A DNA stretch of 64,000 bases, taken from Xenorhabdus yunnanensis (lineage in GTDB: Bacteria; Pseudomonadota; Gammaproteobacteria; Enterobacterales; Enterobacteriaceae). Under the pieces are notes generated by a model that saw only the letters and a list, made by a program, of their open reading frames with translations, had not been told where the DNA came from and ran no database searches. This document shows, piece after piece, positions 49,101 to 58,797 of the stretch (the stretch's first letter is position 1; each line of letters opens with the position of its first letter). The position numbers were made by a program, and so were the translations under genes. The DNA lies in contig NZ_JAQRFI010000018.1 in the NCBI RefSeq assembly GCF_028598805.1, positions 1 through 64,000 of the forward strand, given 5' to 3'.

Positions 49101-49453
49101 CGCGCTCTCCTGCTGCGGCGCAATGACCAGCCCCGGGCGGCAATAATCCATGCCGGATCACCGAGACCCAGCCGGCGTTTTTTCTCTTCCAGTTTTAGCC
49201 AGAGATAATTCTCCGGCTTGCCACGTTTAACATGCGCAAGCCAACGCCCGCCAAAGCTAATCAGTAACAAGGGCATCACCAACATGCCGGTCGGTATCAT
49301 GACCCAACCGACTAATGGGAGCAGGGGAAGACTGACGGCCAGCCCGAGCGCGATCCCGGCCAGTGCGGCCAGTCCCATCTCAGGGGTGGTGAACCCGCGA
49401 AACACCACCGGTTCGGCGTTTAAACGGTCAGGTAAGAAAGCGATCGTCTGCAT
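49097..49453 (-). CDS. Conjugative transfer region protein TIGR03750
   Basis: The 118-residue protein has FRGFTTPEM near the start, two adjacent membrane segments (~28-72) and a basic C-terminal tail with GKPENYLWLKLEEKKRRLG. It is TraL/VirB3-like by position and topology, a small inner-membrane part of the channel. It is coupled by a 4-nt overlap to the PFL_4703 family gene. Confidence 0.85.
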   Translation of the reverse strand: MQTIAFLPDRLNAEPVVFRGFTTPEMGLAALAGIALGLAVSLPLLPLVGWVMIPTGMLVMPLLLISFGGRWLAHVKRGKPENYLWLKLEEKKRRLGLGDPAWIIAARGWSLRRSRRAR

Positions 49454-49463
49454 GGTGACGGCC

Positions 49464-49829
49464 TTAAAAGATAATGCTGGCCGATTTCGACAGCAGCCAA
49501 ATCACGGCAACCAACAGCACCACACCGACCACGACGATGGCGCCAAACTGGGTCCAGGTCGATTTGCCATCCCGCACTTCGGAAAAGGTTTCGACGGCAG
49601 CCGAAGCAACCTTAAAGAACGCCACCGCTGATAAAATCAGTCCGCCAATCACAATGCCATCCTGCGCGTACCCTTTCGCCTGTCCCAGCAATCCGCCCCC
49701 ACCCCCACTTTTGGGCGGTTCGATAGCCGGTAAATCGGCCCGGGCGGATTCACAGGACAGGCAGCACAATAAAAGAAAGGCATTTATTCTGGTACCGATA
49801 CGCCGGCAGACGGTAAAAATGTGTTTCAT
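49464..49829 (-). CDS. ICE membrane protein, PFL_4702 family (TIGR03745)
   Basis: The 121-residue protein is pilin-like (VirB2/TraA position). I chose the ATG at 49827-49829, with AAAGGAA about 9 nt upstream. A signal peptide ends near SARA, then PAIEPPKSGGGGGLLGQAKGYAQDG and two membrane segments follow (~65-85 and ~98-117). The family is the likely pilus subunit of this ICE class. A longer frame reaching 49973 has no ribosome binding site and no family match at its N-terminus. Confidence 0.8.
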   Translation of the reverse strand: MKHIFTVCRRIGTRINAFLLLCCLSCESARADLPAIEPPKSGGGGGLLGQAKGYAQDGIVIGGLILSAVAFFKVASAAVETFSEVRDGKSTWTQFGAIVVVGVVLLVAVIWLLSKSASIIF

Positions 49830-49863
49830 AGTGACTCTGTTCCTTTTCATTGTGTTCATTGCC

Positions 49864-50100
49864 TCAGCTTGCAAACATCCAGACAGCCACGACCAGCAAT
49901 ACCGCAGTTCGAAGGGCAAACTGGCTGAGGGTCTGATTACGCACTTTTTCATTTGCCCAGCCGTTCCAGACATCCACCGCCGCCCAGGTCGCCCAGAAAA
50001 ATAAGGTGGCTAAGAAAAACCCGACGCACACCAGATACAGAAAAGTGATATCAAAGTGCCCGGAGGCCACTTCAAAGGCATTGCGTTGTGCGTCAGTCAT
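49864..50100 (-). CDS. ICE membrane protein, PFL_4701 family (TIGR03758)
   Basis: The 78-residue protein has two membrane segments (~20-41 and ~60-76) separated by WNGWANEKV. It sits between the RAQPRD gene (4-nt overlap) and the PFL_4702 family gene, the invariant order in this ICE class. Its function is unknown beyond the conjugation apparatus. Confidence 0.85.
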   Translation of the reverse strand: MTDAQRNAFEVASGHFDITFLYLVCVGFFLATLFFWATWAAVDVWNGWANEKVRNQTLSQFALRTAVLLVVAVWMFAS

Positions 50101-50432
50101 TGCGGGTTTTCCTGACGGTAATGGCCGGAGATGGGCACGGGATCACGGGGCTGGTCGCGGGAAGGCGTGAGATAGTGATCGATACCGGCTTTGATGATGC
50201 TGAGATCAGCCTGGATGCGCTGATAAGCAAAGTCATAACGAGGGTGTTTTAAAGTATCAGACTGATTTTCTGCGATGCTGGCGCGTTCCAGTGCCATTTG
50301 CACCTGCTCAATCAGACGCATTGCACTCGCCAGTTCGTCTTTTTCGGCAGCTTGTACCCGTGGCATACACCACACAGCCAGCCCCAGCAGGCAGACAGAA
50401 CAGGATATTGAAAAGCCACCGCGCATAAACAC
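50097..50432 (-). CDS. RAQPRD family ICE protein (TIGR01690)
   Basis: The 111-residue exported protein has a signal peptide (~28 residues, VQA), a helical body and the family-naming signature near the C-terminus, here RDQPRDP. RYDFAYQRIQADLSIIKAGI precedes it. It probably acts in the periplasm during pilus or channel assembly. It is the first gene of the distal transfer operon, divergent from the DUF5710 gene across ~140 nt. Confidence 0.85.
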   Translation of the reverse strand: MFMRGGFSISCSVCLLGLAVWCMPRVQAAEKDELASAMRLIEQVQMALERASIAENQSDTLKHPRYDFAYQRIQADLSIIKAGIDHYLTPSRDQPRDPVPISGHYRQENPQ

Positions 50433-50574
50433 TCACCTTATGATGGGTTCCAAAATGCCAAGGATGCGGCGTTTTTTAGCGGCGATCAGCAATAAACTCT
50501 TTATGCTTTGGTGAAAATTAGCTAAATAGTCTGACTAATTTATTTGATTAACGGTTTAATAATAAAGGAAGACT

Positions 50575-51266
50575 ATGCTGCGGATTGATTTAAACGTCCC
50601 CGACGATGAATATGAGCAGGTACGGAAGCTGGGCGCGTACTGGGATGCGGCCGCCCAAATCTGGTATATCGACAACAGTTTTGACCCGACCCCGTTTATG
50701 AACTGGTTACCGTTCTACAATGTCCATGCTGAATGCTGGTATCTGGCCCAAACCCGGACGCAATGCCCGCACTGCCATCAACACACGACGGTCACGGCGT
50801 TTATGCTGCCTGCCGGACACCAGCTACTGGAAGCGGATAACGGCGATGAACCCGGCACGGAAGTAGACTACTCAGAGCAAGACAGCCCGGCGTTTCTGTT
50901 TTATATCGCCGATATTCCCACTATTGTGCGTAGCGTGTTGCCCGGTTTTCATCACACGCTGCGCAAAGCGGTCAGCCAACGGCTGCGCAGGCAGCACTGG
51001 ATAAACCATTGCGAACACTGTGACGCACAGCAGGATGATACCGACCTGTTTGCGGAAGTCGGTGGGGCATTTTCCCAACCTCTAAAGAGCAAGCGGCGGC
51101 TATTCAGCTTCACCGTATTGATCAACCTTTTGTCGGCTATTGTGAAGACATTTCACATCATCACTACCATTTTGATCCGAAGCAGGATAACCGTATCTGT
51201 AAAGCGTGTGACTGGTTTGAATGGATGACACAGGTGGTGAATGTGCCATCAAAGTATCTTCAATAA
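50575..51266 (+). pseudogene. DUF5710 domain protein, frameshifted
   Basis: The N-terminal ~50 residues (LNVPDDEYEQVRKLGAYWD, then WYI) are a DUF5710 domain, common in ICE and plasmid DNA-processing proteins. Zinc-ribbon-like CPHCHQH and CEHC pairs follow. The annotated frame ends at 51228 with an unlikely hydrophobic tail. The next frame from about 51075 to a stop at 51264-51266 instead encodes a sensible continuation (VGYCEDISHHHYHFDPK, CKACDWFEWM). A one-base loss in the T4C3 run at about 51070-51075 explains the break. AAAGGA precedes the ATG. A restored product would be about 230 residues. Its role is unknown. Confidence 0.8.
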
Positions 51267-51403
51267 GCTGCAGAATGAGTGGCAAAAGAAAAATATGACT
51301 ATAGCACCTTGTGGAATGACAGGTGCGGAGCATGGTGACCACCTGAATGGTCACCTCAGAGAAAAGGTATTACATAAATGCAGTACAGTTTCTGTTTGCA
51401 AAG

Positions 51404-52648
51404 TCATTGAGTTAATCTTTGGATTTCCTTGATCTCAGTAATGAACTCCATAATATTCTGTAAATCATTGGCATAGGATGTTGGATAGAATGACTTAACA
51501 GATTCAGGTACCACTAACTGTAGCGATTTACTCTTCATTTCTGCCAGCTGTTGTTCACTTATCCCTGGCTGCATCGTTATCAGATGCTTACGTGCCACCC
51601 GGTCTCCTTCAGCCAATACTTGTCTCCAGCGATCTTTACATGTCGTTTTTGCGCCAAGCAATCGCAACTTTTCCTGAGGAAAAGATTTATCGTGATAAGC
51701 AGAAAAACATGGAAAAAGAAAATCGGGTTTAGACTTATTCTCTGTTATATTTTTGGCAGAACCCTGTTGAAATCGCAGATTATGCAATGAGAAAAGATGA
51801 TCCTGGTGATTTTCAAAGGCAAAACCGGCACGGGATTTTCGCCTGTTCTGAACACTCAATGAGAAATGAATAAATTCATCAACATCATTCCCGTTTTCTC
51901 CAAATCCCTGCGATAATTTTTTCGCTACCTCATAACGTTCATATGTTTTAAATAATTTTTCTTCCTGTTCCATCCATAGCATCAGTGTATTATCGGGTTC
52001 ATTTATTGGTTCACCTGAGGCCATTTCCCTTGCCAGTAAAGAAAATTCTTTTGACTTAGGAAAACCAGCCGGAAAATGCCTTAATAATGTTTCCAGTAAA
52101 TTTTCATTTTTACTTTCAGGTTCTTCAAGTTCTATTCCCAGGTCTTCAAATAACATCCTGACCGGAAGGATAAGTGATTTTTCCTCAATCGAAGATTGGG
52201 AAAAATGATGACCAATATTACCCAGACCAAATAAAGTATTCAGCTGTAATTCAACTGAAGATCCCGGGGGAGTTATAATAAGCAGCAAATCGCCATTATT
52301 ACGTTTAATAATCAGAAAAAAATCACCTTCATTCATCAAAGATGAAACAGGATTCGTTTTATAATACATACGATATTCAGCCGATCTGTTTGGCTGGTTA
52401 TAACGAGTATCGTACCACGTTAATTGATCTTCACAGATGACCGGCTCGCTATCTTCTCCGGCAATATAAGTCAGCGTTGCCTTAAAAAATATTTTTTCCC
52501 CTCGTTCGGGAACGGGAAGATATCCTGAAAATCCTGCTTTGACCAATCCACCAATCTCATGTTGATTTGATTTTTTAGGATCAACATCAACAGCCGAAAG
52601 ATATTTTGCAACTGCGACTTCGAAATGATCAGATAACGGCTCAAACAT
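51404..52648 (-). CDS. EcoRII-type type II restriction endonuclease
   Basis: The 414-residue protein has an N-terminal effector-type DNA-binding region (~1-170) and an EcoRII-like PD-(D/E)xK catalytic domain. Visible motifs are SRAGFAFENHQ, NKSKPDFLFP and LLGAKTTCKDRWRQ, the last with the catalytic Lys, then KHLITMQPGISEQQLAEM. EcoRII cleaves CCWGG and usually needs two sites; specificity here is inferred from the partner Dcm. I used the ATG at 52646-52648 rather than 52675; it overlaps the vsr end by 8 nt. The three genes dcm-vsr-R form one operon. Confidence 0.85.
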   Translation of the reverse strand: MFEPLSDHFEVAVAKYLSAVDVDPKKSNQHEIGGLVKAGFSGYLPVPERGEKIFFKATLTYIAGEDSEPVICEDQLTWYDTRYNQPNRSAEYRMYYKTNPVSSLMNEGDFFLIIKRNNGDLLLIITPPGSSVELQLNTLFGLGNIGHHFSQSSIEEKSLILPVRMLFEDLGIELEEPESKNENLLETLLRHFPAGFPKSKEFSLLAREMASGEPINEPDNTLMLWMEQEEKLFKTYERYEVAKKLSQGFGENGNDVDEFIHFSLSVQNRRKSRAGFAFENHQDHLFSLHNLRFQQGSAKNITENKSKPDFLFPCFSAYHDKSFPQEKLRLLGAKTTCKDRWRQVLAEGDRVARKHLITMQPGISEQQLAEMKSKSLQLVVPESVKSFYPTSYANDLQNIMEFITEIKEIQRLTQ

Positions 52649-53114
52649 TTTTATTATGTATCCCTTTAGTATCAATTTCTACAGAATCACTGCCTGCACA
52701 AATCCACTCTTCTATTCTTTCAGATAATTCCTGAACGGGTAATCTGAATCTGCCTTTTACAGCACATTCCCAGATAACCATAACGTGCCAGCCATCACTC
52801 CTAAGCTTCTCATTAATAGCTTTATCCCGTAATACATTCTTCCCAAGTTTGTTCATCCAAAATTCGGTTCTGGTCATCGGGACTTTAAACAGATAGCACT
52901 CATGGTAATGCCAGAAACACCCATGAGTGAAAATGATTTTTCGATACTCATCGATCACAAAATCAGGCTTACCCGGTAATTCTTTTACCTGTGTCCGAAA
53001 CTGAAAGCCAGCATCTTCAAGGATCGCTGCCAGCTTTATTTCAATGGCTGTATTACAATTTCGTATCGCTTTCATATTTTTGCTACGAATTGCAGAAGGG
53101 TGAACATCAGCCAT
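52641..53114 (-). CDS. vsr: Very short patch repair endonuclease Vsr
   Basis: The 157-residue protein is a Vsr nickase, which cuts next to T:G mismatches that arise by deamination of Dcm-methylated cytosine. Motifs are RSKNMKAI at the start, LPGKPDFVI (catalytic Asp), FTHGCFWHYHEC (zinc site and the aromatic wedge) and WHVMVIWEC. I chose the ATG at 53112-53114; the frame opens with TTG 6 nt earlier. It lies 9 nt after dcm and overlaps the restriction gene. Confidence 0.9.
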   Translation of the reverse strand: MADVHPSAIRSKNMKAIRNCNTAIEIKLAAILEDAGFQFRTQVKELPGKPDFVIDEYRKIIFTHGCFWHYHECYLFKVPMTRTEFWMNKLGKNVLRDKAINEKLRSDGWHVMVIWECAVKGRFRLPVQELSERIEEWICAGSDSVEIDTKGIHNKNV

Positions 53115-53123
53115 AATCAAACC

Positions 53124-54566
53124 TTATGCCACTTTTTTGCTGTTTTTTAACGCAATTGCTTTGGCAATATAAGGTGCCAATAACTGAGCTACAGCAGCAA
53201 AAGCAGGAACAATCACAGAGTTGCCAAATTGCCGATAAGCCTGAGTATCCGATACGGGAATGCGAAAAGTTGTGCCACCCGGTGATTCAAATCCCATCAA
53301 ACGCGCACACTCGCGAGGTGTCAGCCTTCTTGGTCTGTTTTTCTGGTTTTCTTCATTGTCAAAATCTCTCTCTCCAAGCTCCCTGTTCCAGCCCCGGTCG
53401 ATAAGTATTTCAGAGCCATCTTTATGGTAACGGGCGGACAAAGTGCGGGCAACGCTATTCGGGTTATCAGGGAAAACCAGACCAAAACCAAAACCATTTC
53501 CTTTTGCCTGATGTTTTTTCGCGTAGTTGTATAAATATTTCCATAACGCAGGAGTAAGGATATATTTTTTATCAACATTACCGTCCAGTAATTCTTTAAG
53601 TATCGGTCTTTGTGCAGGAAAAAGTTGATTCATGTTTCTGAGGGTAAATCCCTGGTGGATATTAAGATCACGCCGAAATCCAACCAAAACAATACGTTCA
53701 CGGTGTTGTGGCAGGAAATTTTGACCATCAATAATCTTTGGATCATCTTTCCCGTTATGTTCAACATCTGCAACTGAATATCCCAGTTCGTCCAAAGCCT
53801 GCACAATAACCCGAAAAGTTTTCCCTTTATCATGGCTTTTCAGGTTTTTCACATTTTCCAGCAAGAAAATGGCCGGTTTTTTAGCAGCAATGATCCGGGC
53901 TACATCAAAAAACAATGTTCCCTGCGTTTCACATTCAAAACCATGAGCACGGCCTAATGAGTTTTTCTTTGATACTCCTGCAAGAGAAAAAGGCTGACAA
54001 GGGAAACCGGCCAGTAATACATCATGATTGGGGATTTCACGATCTATATTCTGGTATGCTTCTTTATCACTGGCAGAAATATCATGGCTCAGAGTTATAT
54101 CCCTGATATCAGAATTAAATACATGCTCTTCAGGATCGCAATACCAGTTTGCTTTGTAAGTACGAACCGCATCTTTGTTCCATTCGCTGGTAAACACACA
54201 TTGCCCACCAATCTCTTCAAATCCTTTTCTGATCCCACCAATGCCGGCAAACAGATCAATAAAACGAAAAGTGTAATTCGGATGGTGTTCAGGCGGTGAT
54301 GGCAACAAACTATTGAGCATCTGTACTTCCAGCTCAGTTAATTGCTTTTGTACCATTTTACCATTTAACCAGCGATTAAGTGTTTCACGAGTCCAATCGC
54401 TATGACTAATAGCCCGAAGTGCCTCAGCAACATATTTTTGATCATAGATTTCAACGAGTTTACTGATTAAAGCTTTGTCTTCTTCCTTTTTCCGGTATTG
54501 TTCTTCTTCGTTTTGTGCAATTAGTTTTTGTGCAATTAACTCTAACTCTTTCATAGTAAAAACCAT
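53124..54566 (-). CDS. dcm: DNA cytosine-5 methyltransferase, Dcm/EcoRII type
   Basis: The 480-residue C5-methyltransferase has all main motifs: [15 protein letters not shown] (I, SAM binding), [11 protein letters not shown] (IV, catalytic Cys), ENVKNL (VI), [11 protein letters not shown] (VIII) and RQFGNSV (X). The ~90-residue N-terminal extension and domain order match Dcm/M.EcoRII, which methylate the inner C of CCWGG. That site is inferred, not read. It protects DNA from the neighbouring endonuclease. An alternative start is the ATG at 54552-54554. It leads the R-M operon placed between TIGR03747 and the DUF5710 gene. Confidence 0.9.
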   Translation of the reverse strand: MVFTMKELELIAQKLIAQNEEEQYRKKEEDKALISKLVEIYDQKYVAEALRAISHSDWTRETLNRWLNGKMVQKQLTELEVQMLNSLLPSPPEHHPNYTFRFIDLFAGIGGIRKGFEEIGGQCVFTSEWNKDAVRTYKANWYCDPEEHVFNSDIRDITLSHDISASDKEAYQNIDREIPNHDVLLAGFPCQPFSLAGVSKKNSLGRAHGFECETQGTLFFDVARIIAAKKPAIFLLENVKNLKSHDKGKTFRVIVQALDELGYSVADVEHNGKDDPKIIDGQNFLPQHRERIVLVGFRRDLNIHQGFTLRNMNQLFPAQRPILKELLDGNVDKKYILTPALWKYLYNYAKKHQAKGNGFGFGLVFPDNPNSVARTLSARYHKDGSEILIDRGWNRELGERDFDNEENQKNRPRRLTPRECARLMGFESPGGTTFRIPVSDTQAYRQFGNSVIVPAFAAVAQLLAPYIAKAIALKNSKKVA

Positions 54567-54692
54567 TTAATCAACGGGATATATTAGTGTAAGAATATCA
54601 CTCAACTAACACAGGATAAAGTTAAACTGACAAAAAGAAGTCTCAGGTACGTATAATAATCACTGACGCGCCGCCATGCGGCTTGTCTGCTG

Positions 54693-54734
54693 ACGATAGA
54701 ATACAAAACAAAAAAACGTTTTGCATTCCATCGT
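54693..54734 (-). terminator. 17-bp hairpin after the TIGR03747 gene
   Basis: Arms 54693-54709 and 54718-54734 pair along 17 positions. The two imperfect pairs become G-U wobbles only in RNA read from the minus strand, which supports minus-strand transcription. The loop is 8 nt. It lies just past the TIGR03747 stop and before dcm, so it may insulate the R-M cargo. Confidence 0.6.
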
Positions 54735-54747
54735 ACAGCGTCATTCA

Positions 54748-55506
54748 CTATAAATATTTTTTAAACATCGACGTTGTTATCACCACCGTCATACCCAGCA
54801 AGAGTGCCGCAGGCAGCAATATCACCGTGGGATACACCACATCCGGCCACGATAAATACAGCACACAGGGAATAGTGCAGGCCGGTTTAATACCCCGCTT
54901 GGCATGGTGATAAACAAAACTCGATTCATACCCCGCTCCGTAACGGCGTAAATCCCGTCGTCCCAACCCGTCAACCAGTGCAACTAAAACCACCATCACA
55001 AACAGCGGAACGGATAACACCAAAATCGCTATTCGGATCAGCGTCACCATGGTGATAAATACTGTGGTCAGTCCATATTCCCGCAAATAACCCGATACCC
55101 CATATAATATGGCATTGAATTCACGCATAAAATCATTGCGGCTATTGAGTTGATATAGCTGCTGCCCCTGTATCCAGTGCATAAAACCACTGTCGACAAA
55201 AATCCATTGATACGCCTGTGCCAGCCAGTCAGAAACTGTTTGTGAGGGGTTTAACAACAACAGGCTTTGGGTAAACTCCGTCGATAAAAATTGCAGTTCA
55301 GTGTTCATCATCGTCTGGCTGTGAGCAAAGCCCTCGTCCGGCCAGAAAAAAGTCATACCAAGATATTCCAGTAACAAACTGAATAGCCACGACATCACAA
55401 TAAAGCCAGTGAGTTGCCACGGCCATTCCCATAACAGGCGATACAACAGCCCATGCTTACGAGGTGGTTGGGAAGCGGGGCGGGATTGATTTTCTGACTG
55501 TGCCAT
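54748..55506 (-). CDS. ICE membrane protein, PFL_4697 family (TIGR03747)
   Basis: The 252-residue protein has membrane segments at ~35-55, ~145-175 and ~220-245. Conserved stretches are WPWQLTGFIVMSW, VALVDGLGRRDLRRYGAGYESSFVYHHAKR and WPDVVYPTVILLP. It lies directly downstream of TraD, as in related ICEs, and probably works with the coupling protein at the inner membrane. The frame is intact. Confidence 0.85.
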   Translation of the reverse strand: MAQSENQSRPASQPPRKHGLLYRLLWEWPWQLTGFIVMSWLFSLLLEYLGMTFFWPDEGFAHSQTMMNTELQFLSTEFTQSLLLLNPSQTVSDWLAQAYQWIFVDSGFMHWIQGQQLYQLNSRNDFMREFNAILYGVSGYLREYGLTTVFITMVTLIRIAILVLSVPLFVMVVLVALVDGLGRRDLRRYGAGYESSFVYHHAKRGIKPACTIPCVLYLSWPDVVYPTVILLPAALLLGMTVVITTSMFKKYL

Positions 55507-55521
55507 GACGTGAAATTACCC

Positions 55522-57578
55522 CTACTCTTCCCACCAGTTTTCACGGGTGCGGTAGTGCCGTCGCATATGCTCGGCGATTTTCTGCAAACTCGCCGGCATC
55601 AGGGCATCATCGTTATCGCCGGTTGGCAAAGGCATACGAATTTTCCACAGCTGCCCGCCCTCCAGTAGTGCAAACGCCTGCCCTTTCGGTAAGTTAATCA
55701 TCTCAGCAGGCGTCACCAGCGGCGTTTTGACTGTGCCTACCCTGTCCTGCGTGGACGAGGTGAAATCCTGCCCCTGTTCAACATCTGCGATATCGGCATG
55801 TCCTGAGACCAGGGTCTTACTGTAAATTTCCACTTCGGGCAACTGGCTGGTGAGCAGCTCTGCCGTCCGGTTATCCCGCACCCGCAGCATAACCAGGGTA
55901 TTGAAGTTACCGATCACCTGCGCGGTTTTAGCCGGGCTACCGATGCGGGCTTCAATATCCGATGAGGTCTGGGTATAGGCCGTGACCTGCATGCCGGCAC
56001 CTCCGCCTTTATTAATCAGCGGGATAAATTCATCGCCCATCAGTTCATTGAATTCGTCACAATGCAGGTTAATCGCGAGCTTCCCGTCATGGCGAACCGG
56101 CAAGCCCGCATTCATGCCATATTTATAAATCTGCACGGCTACACTGACCAAATCGGCAAACATGCTGTTTCCCACCGCCGAGGCCACATCGCTGTCAGAC
56201 AGCGCATCCAACCCGATATAGACAATCCCGTTCTTGCGGATCACCTGTTCCCAGTCGAAGATGGGGCGCAAATCTGCCATATTGAGATAATCCGGTGATA
56301 ACAGCTCAGCAATTTTACCCGTGGTCAGCTTTTCCAGCAGGGGCAGCAAAGAAGCGACAATTTTATCAAAATAGGTGCGGTCATAACGCACGGCAGAACG
56401 TAATCCGTCCAAAATCGGGTCATAGAATTGCTTACCCGCTTCTGAACTCAGCGTGACTTCCATCGCCCAGAGTCTGAGCGCATCCGACTGCCCCTGCATA
56501 TTGCGCGGGATATCTTTTTCTTTCAGTTTGCCGAGGTAATGGTTGATTTGTTCCAACAGTGCTGGCTGCCTGTCTTCCATCACTTTGGTGGCATAGAGCT
56601 GATACAGTTCGCTGATATTATTGACGTAACGCGTGATAAGCGTGTAATCCGGCCGGTGACCCAGTGCCACTAACGCACGGGCGACAATATTGACAAACCG
56701 CCAGGCAAATTCCCGAAACGCAGCACTGTTCCCTTCACCACTCAATTGCCCCGCCAGACGGGAAGCGGCTTCCGATACCCGTCCAAACCGCCCGACGGCA
56801 TTATAACGTGCTGAAATTTCCGGCCAGCCCAGATGAAAGAGAGAAAGTTCATTACCACGTCCTGCCCGGTGCGCTTCTGCCCAGATGCGCCTTAACAGGT
56901 CGGCATCCCCTTTGGGATCAAAGACAATCACCACCTCGCCCCGCCGGATATCCTGTGTTATCAGCAATTCAGCTAGCCGGGTTTTTCCACGCGAGTCGTG
57001 CCCATCACCAGGGTATGCCCGACTCGCTCGCGCAGATCCATAAACACTTCCGCTTCCTGTGGTTCAATACCGTGGATCATGGGATTACCGCCAACAGGCG
57101 GTAACGGCCGCACCGGATTTAATGGGGAATCTTTGCGTAACAGCGCGGATAACTCAGGCCAGCGGTATTCGGTTCGGTGTTCCAGTGCCCGGGCAAGCTG
57201 ATAGAACCGGGACGGCTGCACAAATCGCTCGACTTCGGGTCTCCGCGTATCCTGCAAACGCTGGGTATGCTTCTGCTGCCAGCGAAAGCCCCTGCCCAGA
57301 AACAAACACTGATGACTGACCGGGATATGTTTTGTTCTCATCTGGTAACGCGGTAAGCGGCTCAGATTTCGGCGATAACGGATAACCTGAATACCCTGCC
57401 ACGTGCGTATTATCACCAGTACGGCAAAACCGCCGCCCATCACATAGCTGACTGAGGGTGCCAGTGCAATCGCCCACGGTGCCCGAATGCAAATAAACGC
57501 GGCAACCGCTGAAACCACTGCCGTATTCAGCTCGACAGCCGGGCGTAACAGGGCTTCAACCACATAACGGCGACTCAT
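55522..57578 (-). pseudogene. traD: Coupling protein TraD (TIGR03743), frameshifted in the P-loop
   Basis: Two abutting frames make up one type IV coupling protein. Frame 1 (57578-56973) has two N-terminal membrane segments and ends GHTLVMGTTRVEKPG then stop. Frame 2 (ending 55522) starts LLITQDIRRGEVVIVFDPKGDADLLRR and carries Walker B-like INLHCDEF plus MQVTAYTQTSSDIEAR. Restoring one G at 56987-56988 (plus strand CC to CCC) gives GTTRVGKTRLAELLI, a proper Walker A, and joins the frames. The deletion therefore falls inside the ATP-binding loop itself. TraD feeds DNA to the secretion channel, so this should abolish conjugation. A sequencing error in a short homopolymer must be excluded. Confidence 0.9.
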
Positions 57579-58099
57579 GGTGATAGCTGCTGTGTGAGTG
57601 CATTTTCAGTGATCAGCACCGGATAATGTTGTAATTGCAAACGACGAGCGAGTTCCGTGCCGGAAGCCGGTGATAACAGCAAATCGGGTGCTAATGCCCG
57701 CAGTGACTGTAAATCGGCCACCTCACTGACATTAACGACCAGCCCCACTGCGTGCAATTGCGCAAGCCGTGCTGAATGCTGGCTTAGCCACTGACGTGAG
57801 TCAGGATCATCGCCAATCAAAAATAATGCTCCAATGCCTGGTAGTTGCAGTGATCGGCTTGTTACTCTTCCCGGTGTCAGTTCCGGTGTGTTGACCGGCA
57901 ACATGGCCGCTTCACCCGACACTTCTGGCAAGAAATGGTGTGGCTGTGCAGAACGATAACTCGGCTGGGCATTAATGCTTTCATAAAAGGGCGAAGCATC
58001 TTTACCGCCTAAATCTGCAATAACGCTCAGTTCAGCCTGACAAGTATTAACCCATAACAGGCTAAGAATAGGTAAGATACACAGCCGATTTATTTTCAT
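57575..58099 (-). CDS. ICE protein, PFL_4695 family (TIGR03765)
   Basis: The 174-residue exported protein has a signal peptide ending NTCQA, then LSVIADLGGKDASPFYESI and VRTP-like family blocks (here VNTPELTPG, FLIGDDPDSRQWL, LLSPASGTELARRL). I chose the ATG at 58097-58099, which overlaps the upstream stop as ATGA. In related ICEs a lytic transglycosylase gene lies between this gene and TIGR03759. It is absent here. Role: periplasmic, otherwise unknown. Confidence 0.85.
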   Translation of the reverse strand: MKINRLCILPILSLLWVNTCQAELSVIADLGGKDASPFYESINAQPSYRSAQPHHFLPEVSGEAAMLPVNTPELTPGRVTSRSLQLPGIGALFLIGDDPDSRQWLSQHSARLAQLHAVGLVVNVSEVADLQSLRALAPDLLLSPASGTELARRLQLQHYPVLITENALTQQLSP

Positions 58100-58797
58100 A
58101 ATGACGTTATCTGCCACCCTTGCTCTCCTTGTCGCAACAATACCGGCATCAATCCTTTACCAAACCGAAACCAGTATCCCGCATCATGATTCAGAGTGAT
58201 TTGTCGGTTACGTACCTGTTCAACAGGAATGTTGTGATCTTTGGCCCACTGCCGTAAGGTGTCATCATTACGTTGGCTGTCGACCAGATAGATATCCACC
58301 GGCTGCTTTGCCACTAGGACTTCAGCCAAACGGGTTCCACATTGCGAGCAATCTTTGGCTTTAACAAACAGCGCCAGCCGACCTTTGGTCCCACGCAATT
58401 TTTCCATATTGACCGGCAATACATCCGGAAACAGTCGCTGCCAGGCTGCATCCACTTCCCGCTGGAAACGCAGCTCTTTTTCAGTTCGGGCAAACTCTGA
58501 TTTAACCCACTGTTCAGCATAACGGCGGCGCTCGGTATCGCTTTCAGCTTCAATGCCTAATGTTGTCAACGGATCAAGCCCCGGCGACTGAATACCCCGT
58601 GGCCCGTTCATCAGGTGCTGATAACGTTGATATTCATCGGTACTTAACTGCCACTGTTCAGCCTGATTATTCAGGGATTGCTGCCGGCTTTCTGTCGTTT
58701 GTGTCTGCTGTGAAGCTAACGGTGTCGGTGTTGCTGCCCAGACAGAATTGCTTAGCAACAACCACATCAATAGACCGGATCGGTATGATTTCATCAA
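58096..58797 (-). CDS. ICE protein, PFL_4693 family (TIGR03759)
   Basis: The 233-residue exported protein has a signal peptide (~21 residues, VWA), a helical part (WQLSTDEYQRYQHLMNGPRG) and a thioredoxin-like C-terminal part with CSQCGTRL (CxxC). It may support disulphide chemistry in the periplasmic apparatus. It overlaps PilL upstream and TIGR03765 downstream by 4 nt each. Confidence 0.85.
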   Translation of the reverse strand: MMKSYRSGLLMWLLLSNSVWAATPTPLASQQTQTTESRQQSLNNQAEQWQLSTDEYQRYQHLMNGPRGIQSPGLDPLTTLGIEAESDTERRRYAEQWVKSEFARTEKELRFQREVDAAWQRLFPDVLPVNMEKLRGTKGRLALFVKAKDCSQCGTRLAEVLVAKQPVDIYLVDSQRNDDTLRQWAKDHNIPVEQVRNRQITLNHDAGYWFRFGKGLMPVLLRQGEQGWQITSL

